DNA from: Chara braunii
Taxonomy: Eukaryota; Streptophyta; Charophyceae; Charales; Characeae
Length of the DNA stretch: 29,377 nucleotides
Direction of reading: 5' to 3'
Assembly (NCBI GenBank): GCA_003427395.1
Contig: BFEA01000267.1
Coordinates: 968,368 to 997,744, forward strand
Shown piece after piece: positions 18,682 through 27,111 of this stretch. Made by a program: the position numbers and the translations under genes. How positions within the stretch are numbered: position 1 is the first letter of the stretch; each line of letters begins with the position of its first letter. The notes beneath the pieces were generated by a model that saw only the letters and a list, made by a program, of their open reading frames with translations, ran no database searches and was not told the DNA's origin.

Positions 18682-19218
18682 CCGCCAATCTATCTGTATT
18701 GCCAGTCTAAGTGCGTGTTTGGCATGGAGCTGCAACTCGACGAGCCTAGTCAGGTCTCCGTGCCAAACGGCCTCGTTTCGAGCTTTCCAAATGGTCAATA
18801 ACAAAGCTCCCCGCATGGCCTCAAATACATATCGCAGGGGTGGAGACTCACTGAAAAGAAATCTGCTATGAGAGAGCCCAAAAGTATACCGTCAATTGTC
18901 CATACCTGAGATAAGACCCCAGAAAGGGGCCCAATTTCTCTCCACCAAGTTTAGAAAGTCTCGATAAGTAAGCAAGCCACCCAAAGATGGGTCTAACCTT
19001 CCACACGATATCCACAGGTACAGATCTTACAGAACGGGGTCACCACGAGTCAGTCGTCGAAACACCCACACCGTTGTAGGAACTGCAGTATGCATAGTAA
19101 GCCACAAAATGCCCGCATGTCTCGGAATGGGCAGGGAAAGCAATAGCGACGAAAAGTGATTAAGTCCACAAAGAAAGTCACAATACTGCACAGATCGCAG
19201 TCGGCCCATGCCGACCAT
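18682..19218 (-). pseudogene. LINE-type retrotransposon remnant (C-terminal part after the reverse transcriptase)
   Basis: Read on the minus strand, one frame from 19218 down to the stop at 18679-18681 gives a protein-like sequence. It includes ILWLTMHTAVPTTVWVFRR, then RGDP, CGRLDPSLGG, WAPFWGL, RYTFG and IWKARNEAVWHGD. The last resembles the IWK.RN block found C-terminal to reverse transcriptase in plant LINEs, and the pattern as a whole is protein-like. Two in-frame stops interrupt it: TAA (complement at 19027-19029) and TGA (complement at 18892-18894). Near 18688 the reading continues in another frame (AVKSLLTSSPTKGIAWFQ), which implies a frameshift. The 5' side stops at the boundary with the duplicate at 19246. 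No RT core motifs are present, so the class assignment is moderate. Confidence 0.45.
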
Positions 19219-19245
19219 CGCTTACTAACAAGCGTTGTGACTCCC

Positions 19246-20026
19246 TAACCTCACGCCCAACACGACTTCCTGATCGAAGTGGGAGTGGGCCGGGAAGTGT
19301 GCCAAAAAGGGGTGTGCCAAGGATTTTAGGAAAGTGGGGGTGGAGTCCTAGGTCAGAACTGAGATCTCCTGCGTCAAGTTTCAGGGATATGAATCGCAAG
19401 TGGGCAGGCGAAGGACGAGGTTTCGTTTTAGGCCTCGGGAGACAGGGCGATCACCTTTGTTGGTCCCGTCGTCTGGGGCGGATCCGTATTTGGTGTACCG
19501 CCAGGACACTATGGTTGTCTCATTGGTGCAACACCCATCGTTGGTGGGTCTCGCAGGTTTTTGAATCGGACGCGGCCGGCCTCAACCGAAAGCTGTGCTC
19601 CCGTCGTTCGGCTTCCAAGCGTGTTCATCGAACGAATCCCGATGCTTGGTAGGTGTGGTCTTGGAGACACTCGGAGCACTGGGGTTGTGGCCAATAGGGG
19701 GCGAATATTCGTGAAGGGGCAATGGTCACGCAGTGGAAAGACAATATACGATGATAGGGAAGAAACTCTGTTTCAAGGATAACTATGCCAGATTCAGTGA
19801 TGATTTGACATGTGTACGGGCTAGGACAGTCGGGGTAATGGGGAGTACGTTCTAGGGCCCGTCCAATATCCCACTCACAGAGGCGTTCCGTTCTTGTGTG
19901 ATACGAAAATTCTAGGAACTCAGTCCTCGATCGTGCAGAAAGGCAAGTGCGTTCCCAGTATTCCCGAAACTCGCGATCCCTCAGGCACTCACAGTCGGTG
20001 ATCCGGAAGGGAATTTCAACATTCAT
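19246..20026 (-). repeat. Diverged dispersed duplicate, copy 2, with conserved minus-strand peptide
   Basis: Homologous to 12262-13215 (see that entry). The minus-strand frame from 20026 down to about 19625 begins with the same VExPF, TDCExLR, EFR, YWE pattern and later shares a YPDC...TESGI-like block with the other copy's YPDT...AQSGI. After that the two proteins diverge. No domain was recognised. From 20027 to 20507 there is no other recognisable feature. Confidence 0.45.
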
Positions 20027-20507
20027 ACTGTTGGGTCGGGGTAGGAATTCATACAATCGAAGTGCTCGTTTGTCGACCGGATCGAGGGCAGATCTTGTAG
20101 GCGCGCGTGTACGCAGTTGCCTTCAATCACCAAGCGTACGCGGACGTGCACACGATCTTCTTTCGATCTTGCTGGGACTCTTCACAACTTTTGGCACACT
20201 GTCAGGTGAATCGACTTGTTAGATCGCCTAAAGCGCTCAATGTAAAGAAGACATCTAATCAACCGGCATGCTCATCTATATCCAACATTGTAGAAAAGAC
20301 AAGGAAGCAAAAAGCATCCATGCATCAAAACATCCAATTCGCCAGAGAACATACACAGGTGGAGTGTGGATGATCAACCCCTCAGGTGGGCAACCAAGTA
20401 GAAGAAGGACGGGGCAGGAAGAGGACAGATTTAATCACCCATTCATTCGCAGAGGAAAACACAATGAGGGACCGGGGACAATCATGAACAAAAGATGGCT
20501 TGCGTCA

Positions 20508-20579
20508 GGCACCAAAATTGTGCAAAAACAAGGTCGAAGACAAAGCACCACTTTAACACTTCCCATCATCAATTTTTTT

Positions 20580-20647
<68 letters not shown>

Positions 20648-20740
20648 CTTCCTCTTCTCTTATTCCATGGTTTGGCTTTCATGTATCACACATGGCTACT
20701 ATGTCTGTCTCTTATACACATCTAGATGTGTATAAGAGAC

Positions 20741-20823
<83 letters not shown>

Positions 20824-21767
20824 CACACCGGTGTGGGTAGTTCGTCACCTCGCACCTACTACTTACACAGAGTTGTCACCCCACTTAGTCTGAACATGCA
20901 AGCCAGGTTTGTCCGTGTGCCACAGTCCTTTGCAGCCACACGTCAACCTCGCATACTCAGCACCAGCTCGTCGGATCGCCCAACTCCCTACTCACCGTCT
21001 CGCTCTTGCCCGTTAGTCGGTCCTCTCGACCACACTAACTCCAAAATCGATTAGAGAGTGAGTTAATTGCAGTTGCCAAATTTATAGCGCTAGCATCCGC
21101 GCGAGATATCCGTGATTGTGTCTGAGTGGGAGAGAGGAAAGAAGAAGGAAGTGCCTACAACAGCATGGTGGGGCCGCGACGAGGGCGACGTAGCCACTCT
21201 CCACGCATCAATCCAGTCATGCATCGCTTAAACCAATAAGATCGAGAAGAATATGTGCGCGCAGGGGCGGGACGAAGACATCAGGAAAAATAGATTACAA
21301 TTACATTCTCGTTCACCAAGAAGAGAATTACAGTTACATGTAAGATTAAGGCGCGGGGAAGTCAGAGCACAGACCCTGACGCGGCAGAGCGCGCGCAAGC
21401 AAGAAGCATTGTACAATTGAAGGCAAAATTATGATGCACCCAAATTCCTAGTCTACTTTCAATCCTAATTGCAAAAAGAAATTTTGAGAACCCGCATGGT
21501 CTATCAAAAAGATTCAAAAATGATTCCCCCACGCAATGACCGCGCCAAAATCCCCCATTTCTCACAGCAGAACAAGAAAGAAGCTATGGCAACAATTATT
21601 TTCTGCGCTCACTAAGGCGCGATCAACTACCAACCGTCGTGGGGCCGCCCCTTCTTTTTCCAGGAGACGCGGACATTCGCGTAATTGGGCGGGCCCCTTC
21701 TCAACCAATCCCCAAGCAGTGTCGTGCTGAAAAGCGCGCGCTTACAGAAAACAACTCGTCACAGCGC
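20508..21767. repeat. Long dispersed repeat, copy 2, interrupted by an assembly artefact
   Basis: Colinear with 15652-16760 outside the CT tract. Where copy 1 runs from T-run through a short CT tract into CACAGTCCTTTGC territory, this copy has two long CT runs (about 20585-20644 and 20743-20820). They are separated by 60 bp of foreign sequence and the mate-pair adapter. No coding evidence. Confidence 0.55.
20646..20742. other. Assembly artefact: chimeric Penelope-element read with mate-pair adapter
   Basis: Bases 20705-20742 are the same back-to-back mosaic end (CTGTCTCTTATACACATCT plus its complement) found at 4536-4573. The roughly 50 bp before it (about 20656-20704, ATTCCATGGTTTGGCTTTC...) match 24123-24170, the sequence that follows the CT tract in the left pseudo-LTR of the Penelope-like element. 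A mate-pair read from such an element seems to have been used to bridge the CT microsatellite here. Open frames across it are not biological. Confidence 0.93.
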
Positions 21768-22456
21768 TTCTTGGCGAGTTCCAAGCTTCTGTGAGGGAGA
21801 CTATTCAGACAAAAGTTATTTTTTTTTTTTTTTTCTGGGGGACAAAAGTTCTTAACTTTTGTGTGAAAGTAAATAAGTGGCGCGTAAGTGCAGCTACACC
21901 TCCAACTCGCCACAATTTTACTTTTTTTTCACTCGCCACGCATCCACGAATTGTGGCAGATGGCGAATAGTGCAACTAGGCCCTTGGGGCATATTTAAAC
22001 TGTTTTTTTCTGGGTGAATGTGGGTGCAGTTATGGCTGGCGCTAGAGGTATATGATCGAACTGGGGCCACCTTTCAACTGACCACTATTCTCTTTTGTTT
22101 TTTACCCTCTTCTGAGGTGGCTCACTAGGGACACACGTGCCTCGCTGCTCAGGGCATACTCACACTACCACGTATTTTCCCAAATTTGACGGGTGTCAAT
22201 TTCCTGGTCACACACCACACCCTTATTCACCACAAAACAGAAACGAAACTGTAGCAACCAGATCGCTAAATGTGAAAATACAATCCTCGCGGTCACACAG
22301 GGCAACACACAAAAAAAGTCGTGCCCCTTTTTCTTTCCCTCTTTTTCAGAGTCCTCACACACATATTTTTGCAAAATTGAATTTCACAATCTGCACACCG
22401 CAATTTTTTATCTTTATTTCCAGAAAGAAATAGCAGAAGTAGAAATACGATTTTGC
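21768..22456. other. No recognisable gene
   Basis: This stretch contains a poly(T) run at about 21818-21834, a short inverted repeat around GACAAAAGTT/AACTTTTGT near 21842-21865, and several short frames with no domain. I see nothing else in it. Confidence 0.5.
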
Positions 22457-22505
22457 GGGGACCTCTAGAAGTCCCCGCAAAAATACGTGACCTCGCGGCT
22501 TTCCA
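22457..22505 (-). repeat. Two-hairpin dispersed element, copy 3, inverted
   Basis: On the minus strand the order is the same as in copies 1 and 2: AGCGGCCTGGAAAGCCGC, a spacer, then GGGGACTTC, loop TA, GAGGTCCCC, GCAAAA. The nine-pair stem has one mismatch. It sits at the start of the satellite array, and the first hairpin is repeated in every array unit. Confidence 0.45.
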
Positions 22506-23070
22506 GGCCGCTTACATATAGTTATGTGCCCTTTCTATGATAACGCACAATATGTGTCCCTTGTTACCTAAACAATCATGTATAATTTGTGATTTTGTGA
22601 AATACATGATAGTGTGAGTATGCCCTCCGTTGGTTGGTTGGTTATACGTGACCTCGCGACTGTCCAGGCCACTGACATATAGTTACGTGCCGTTTTCTGT
22701 GATAACGCACAATACGTGCCCCTTTGTGACCTAAACAGTCAAGTCCCCGCAAAAATACGTGACCTCGCGGCTTTCCAGACCGCTGACATATAGTTATGTG
22801 CCCTTTCTATGATAATGCACAATATGTGCCCCTTGCGACCTAAACAATCATGTACAATTTGTGATTTTGTGAAATATATGATAGTGTGAGTATGCCCTCT
22901 GTTGGTTGGTTGGTTACACGTGACCTCGCGACTGTCCAGGCCACTAACATATAGTTACGTGCCGTTTTTTGTGATAACGCACAATATGTGCCCCTTTGTG
23001 ACCTAAACTGTCATGTATAATTTGCGATTTTGAGAAATACATGATAGTGTGAGTATGCCCTCAGTTGGTT
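22485..23070. repeat. Higher-order tandem satellite: 161-bp and 111-bp units alternating
   Basis: ACGTGACCTCGCG starts units at 22485, 22646, 22757 and 22918. The spacings are 161, 111 and 161, and the fourth unit is near full length. The short unit ends early and joins AAGTCCCCGCAAAAAT, so the 272-bp pair is the repeating block. Units carry ATATAGTTA.GTGCC, TGTGATAACGCACAATA, ACCTAAAC and TGATAGTGTGAGTATGCCCTC, ending in GTTGGTTGGTTGGTTA. Confidence 0.85.
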
Positions 23071-23220
23071 AGTTGGTTAAAGTACCGGCCTCACGGGGTC
23101 AGTTGGTTAAAGTACCGGCATCACACAACTGAGTTGGTTAGAGGACTGGCATCACACAGTTAGTTGGTTAGAGGACCGGCATCAGAAGAGCGGCAGGTTG
23201 TGTGTTTTATTCCGATCTAT
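23062..23220 (+). repeat. Tandem tRNA D-arm-like (A-box) repeats
   Basis: AGTTGGTTAAAG/AGTTGGTTAGAG followed by .AC.GGC.TCA recurs four times with a period of 30-31 bp (23071, 23101, 23132, 23162). It strongly resembles the D-arm and A box of tRNAs (CAGTTGGTTAGAG). The last copy is followed by GGTTGTGTGTTTTATTCCGA, a degenerate T-arm-like stretch. A tRNA-derived SINE whose 5' piece amplified in tandem would explain it. No intact cloverleaf is present. Confidence 0.5.
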
Positions 23221-23664
23221 GTTTAGCCTATCCTCCAAATCCTCCGATTGGTGTCATTTTTTTTCCTGCTTGAGAACCGGCCTCAACCTACTAGAGGAGC
23301 ATCCCCCTCTGGCGGGACTCGCGCTAGATGCTCCAGTCTATTGTCGGGGAGCAACACCTGCTGGAAACCTCGTCCAACGTCCCATATGTCAAATACATCA
23401 GAAAGGACTGGGCCGTTACCTTGCTACGGCTTACAAGGACAAATTAAACCACCAGTACTTGGCCCACCTATTGGCCGCAGGAAAAAGTAGAGGAACCATT
23501 TCAAGTCAGATGAATCTGGGCGCTCCTGTGGTGGCCTGTATGTTTCCTAAAATCGTGGCTTGTTAATGGGCATGACTTAAGGAAGCACTAGTGGTTTACC
23601 GTTCCCATATGTCGGCTGAGGGCATTGTCGGATGGCCAAAAAGAAGAACAGGCCGCCGATTCGA
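23221..23664. other. Unrecognised sequence with a short open frame
   Basis: A plus-strand frame (about 23198-23566, 122 codons, some of it inside the repeat) carries no domain I recognise. It may be gene fragment or spacer. It ends just before the left pseudo-LTR. Confidence 0.25.
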
Positions 23665-24021
23665 TGGGGTCTGGACCGATTGGGTCCGTTGTTTTACAAA
23701 TTGGGCCTCTTGAGTAGGATGTTTTTCCTTTCGTCGGGACTTCGACATTTTCGGTAAGTACCATGTTCTAGACTGGGCCTCATGAGTACCACTGACTAAG
23801 GGTAGGATGTTGTTATATAATTTATGACTTTCCTATTGTCTCACAAACCAGCGCTACCCCTGATGATGGCCGGTACACTAGCCGACCGGCCGAAACACGT
23901 GTAGGGTATTTCGCGAGTCGGTGCTTGAAGTTATGACGTTCGCGCCACTTTGTTTTTATGGTCAGCTATTTGAAATCTAACAAGTTGACGCGCTCGGGGG
24001 ACTACGCTTATCTTCCTTTCG

Positions 24022-24108
<87 letters not shown>

Positions 24109-24175
24109 TCTTCTTCTTCTTCTCATATTCCATGGTTTGGCTTTCATGTATCACACATGGCTACTATGTTGCGCG
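23665..24175 (+). repeat. Left pseudo-LTR
   Basis: Begins TGGGGTCTGGACCGATTGGG and matches 28940 onward. It contains the hammerhead motif (23851-23914), a (CT)n tract from about 24021 to 24104, a TTC run, and ATTCCATGGTTTGGCTTTC.... The latter recurs at about 20656-20704 inside the chimeric artefact, which shows that other copies of this element exist in the genome. The 3' limit is uncertain because the right copy is truncated. Confidence 0.85.
23851..23914 (+). ncRNA. Type I hammerhead ribozyme motif, left copy
   Basis: Core CTGATGA is at 23860-23866 and GAA at 23892-23894. Stem II is GGCCGGT/ACCGGCC (7 bp, 10-nt loop). Stem III is a minimal self-complementary ACACGTGT (23895-23902), and A23903 is the H17 position. 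Stem I is TACCC/GGGTA, then an internal loop (C against TTT), then GCG/CGC. Predicted cleavage is between 23903 and 23904. Very short stem III is typical of hammerheads in Penelope-like elements, which may act as dimers. One oddity is an extra T (23867) between the core A9 and stem II. Confidence 0.88.
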
Positions 24176-24444
24176 AGATTCATTCTCTACTGTGACATGC
24201 ATGTAGTGAACTGGCGGAGGATGTTACTCTGACCGAGTGACTACGATCCGCTATTGAAACACATCTTATCACTTGGATGTGCTACCTTCAACTCTACTTT
24301 CCATCTCTTCTCCCTTTACCACTCTTTCTCTTTCTTTTCTCTTCTCTTCTTTTCGTATCATTTTTTAGCGCAGGTTTCTGCTCCGTCGAATTGACCAATT
24401 GGCACGTACGACGAGTAGGACGCGGTAGTCCCAAGGTGTTCAGC

Positions 24445-26091
24445 ATGGCATATCGCAACATCTGTCATTTCTGTCAACTTCCAAGTCATTTCATACGGGA
24501 GTGTCAATTTAGATATCAGCCTAATGGAGCTGAGATGGCCGCACGAATTCGCGACGGTGGATCGGTTGGTTCGAATGGAGGTGGCTCTCATGGAATCCTG
24601 CCGGTGCCTGCGCAGGGAGCTAGCACGTCGAATGCGATTGTCCCTTACCAGGCATCGCAGAACAGAAGCAATGGTGGCAATAGCGAGGGTTATGATCGTG
24701 GTGGGAATTTTAACTATGGTGGAAGCTACAATGATGGACAACGTTATTCAAGACCATGGATGGGTGGATATAGAGATCGGGATCGGGAAAGGGAAAGGGA
24801 AAAGGATGACAAATTGGAGAGGATGTAAAACTTATTATCTGAACAAATGGAGGAACGTGAACTCCGCAAGAAGGAGGCTGCCAAGCTTGAATTATTGGAG
24901 GAAGAAAATAAAAAGCTGCAGGCAGAGGAAGAAAGAAGATTGCATGCAAACAAGGAACGAGAACAACAGGAGGCAAGGTTGGGTAAGATCGTGCGGACAA
25001 GCGTGAAGGCAGTCTGTGAATCTGCCCTTGGAAGGAAAGTAGATATACAAGAAAACGAGGATGGTGAGGTTGCAAAATTGCGAAAAGAGCTTTAGGATCT
25101 GTGGGATAGATCATCAGAAGCATCAAGTAACTCACGGGAGGACAATAACAGGTTGGAAGCATTGGGAAAAGAAAAGGAAGCCTTGCTGAAGGCAAGGAAT
25201 CTGGAGTCTGAGGAAGAATGATTACGCAAGGAAATCGCGGAGCTGAGGAGTCGCAACGAACAGGAGTTGCATGGAAACGGTAAACAGGACGAGGTCCAAG
25301 CACTGCAACTACAGATTAAGGATCTTAGTGCCTTCCGCGTTGCTCTGGAAGAAAAGAGCGCAGAGGTATCTACTCTGAAATCAGAAAACAAGCACCAAAA
25401 GAAAGATTTTTCTGAACTGCGGGACGAATTCCTCGCGTTTCAAGGAAAAAGAAGTTCAGGAGCGGTGACTGAAAGCAGTCCTCTAGAAGAACCAGTCAAA
25501 GGGAAGCAACGCGCCGAACCCTCCACCACAACCATGTATACGCCTAAGGATCTCAGCGCCATGCAAAAAGCGTACAAGGAGGCTCTAGCGGGGAAGGAGA
25601 TGGCGCTTAAGGAGGCGTAGATGTCGAAGGAACGAATGGTTGTGATGGGTGCGTCCAAGATCCAGCTCTCTGCAAGAAGATATGTTTCTAAGAAGACTAC
25701 GTCGTGAAACCTGAAGACTAGCTTCTAGGAGGTTGAGGTTAAGGAGATACCTGATGATGACGACACAGACAAAAATCAAGCATAAGTGCGAAGGAACGAA
25801 CGCAACATCGTGGATGTCGCTCATGACCTAGAAGTAGCGAAGATGGCTGCGTTCAGGGACATGAGACTCAAGGAGCTCAAACAGGCCAAGAAGCAGGATA
25901 TGGAGGAAGCATGCGTGCAGGAAGGGATCACTTACATTAAGCTGGACAAGGCTAAAGTTGATGTTGCATAAATAAGGGTCAGCCGAGATTATGATGCATG
26001 GTTGAAGGAGAAGGAGACTGCAGAAGAAGAGGATCATGACCTGCACTACTCTACCTCTACTGAGGATGTCGGCGACGCTTGAGGGGACTCC
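24445..26091 (+). pseudogene. N-terminal part of the element's polyprotein: zinc knuckle and coiled coils (gag-like)
   Basis: From the ATG at 24445 the protein starts MAYRNICHFCQLPSHFIREC, a CX2CX4HX4C zinc knuckle at residues 7-20 of the kind that binds RNA in retroelement gag proteins. A Gly/Asn/Ser-rich stretch and a RDRDRERERE tract follow to about residue 127. Then come long Glu/Lys/Leu-rich coiled-coil segments (about 24850-25440 and 25540-25990). An upstream in-frame ATG at 24277 would add 56 residues rich in Leu/Phe; I prefer 24445 because the knuckle follows at once. In-frame stops are at 24826 (TAA), 25093 (TAG), 25219 (TGA), 25618 (TAG), 25705 (TGA), 25726 (TAG), 25783 (TAA), 25969 (TAA) and 26080 (TGA). 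Coiled-coil character continues across the stops in the same frame. A gag-like extension is not a standard part of the Penelope layouts I know. Confidence 0.75.
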
Positions 26092-26577
26092 TTGAGTGCG
26101 TTACAATTGCGTGATTTGGCTTTGTTCTGTCGAGACTTCTACGACGATTTGGCAAATGCTCATTTTCATTTTGTGTATCGTTTGATCGTGATTCTTTTAA
26201 TTTTTCATGGGGATTTTAATTGGGGCGGTAAGTTCCGAGATCTGATTTACGCGTTAGTTAATATGAATTATGATTTCTTGTCTTGTCCTGGGCCGATTGT
26301 TTATATTTTATTTTCACCTTGGTATCGTCATGTCTATATAGGTAGTACTAAGAGATCTATAGAGGTTAGATGAAAATAACATATCGCGTCGGTCCAATCG
26401 TTGGGATCATTACGTGGAAACATGAAATTATATAGATGGTTGCGCAGGGTAGGATTAAATTTTTATGTTGCCATTCCTATTTTTGTTGGATCTGAACATG
26501 ATATTTTGGGTTTGGAAATTTTCTTTATTAACTCTTTCTCTCCGGCTCTTAGTTCTTCTGTTAGGGTAAGGCGGTGA
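26092..26577 (+). pseudogene. GIY-YIG endonuclease domain of the Penelope-like element
   Basis: The same frame continues with a VYIL block (Tyr codon 26302-26304), VYIG (Tyr codon 26335-26337), an Arg in IEVR (26368-26370), an H downstream (26380-26382) and Glu in GLEIFFINSFSP (26515-26517). These are the two signature tyrosines, the catalytic arginine and the metal-binding glutamate of GIY-YIG nucleases, in correct order and spacing. In Penelope-like elements this domain nicks target DNA to prime reverse transcription. Stops at 26371 (TGA), 26377 (TAA) and 26575 (TGA) interrupt the domain; each is one C-to-T step from CGA or CAA. The domain lies before the RT, the reverse of canonical Penelope elements. 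Confidence 0.85.
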
Positions 26578-27111
26578 TGTAAAACTTCTCGTAAATCTTC
26601 TCGTCCAGGTAAGCAAGAAAGACTAATAAGAAGGAAGAAACAGGGTTTGGTAACATTAGACCAAGGCAAGCAGCATCAGTTTGACCCTTTTTGTTTCACC
26701 TCCTCTTTCGGATATGACTCTTCTAGTCTTATCTCCCTTCTTCAACGTGCGCTTGACCTCAAGATTGACACTCCTTTTTCTGTCATCGTCTTTGCTGGGT
26801 CTTCGTTCTCTAACAAATGAAAATTAATCAAACGTCTCTTCGGATCTTTCACCCTCTCTACTACAAGCCTCCCTATCTCTCTCCTTAAGCACTGTCGGGC
26901 CTGGTTCAAAGCAGGCCATACTATCCACTTTCACTCCATCTCTCGCTTCTGCTCACGCGCTCTACCACTTAAGAATTTTCTGGTTCGTCTACTTAGTTCT
27001 CCCTCTTCTAGGAAGGATCTGATTAACCTCAATTTTGACTGCCTCATAAGATTGTACGATGATATTCGTACCATCTCCCGTAAAAGATCTCGTGCAAATC
27101 TTAAATAAATC
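26578..27111 (+). pseudogene. Linker between GIY-YIG and RT in the same frame
   Basis: The frame continues without shift through a basic stretch (KTSRKSSRPGKQERLIRRKK) and a Ser/Phe/Leu-rich segment, broken by TGA at 26818 and TAA at 27106. No domain was recognised. Unbroken frame on both sides says it belongs to the same polyprotein. Confidence 0.65.

Noticed and set aside
20692-21054. 120-codon frame with a long Ser/Leu run
   Set aside because: It starts in adapter sequence and runs through the CT microsatellite.
22485-23070. CRISPR-like array
   Set aside because: Units are long direct tandem repeats without unique spacers, in eukaryotic DNA.
24710-25391. Minus-strand frames of 197 and 99 codons
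   Set aside because: Antisense shadows of the coiled-coil coding region.
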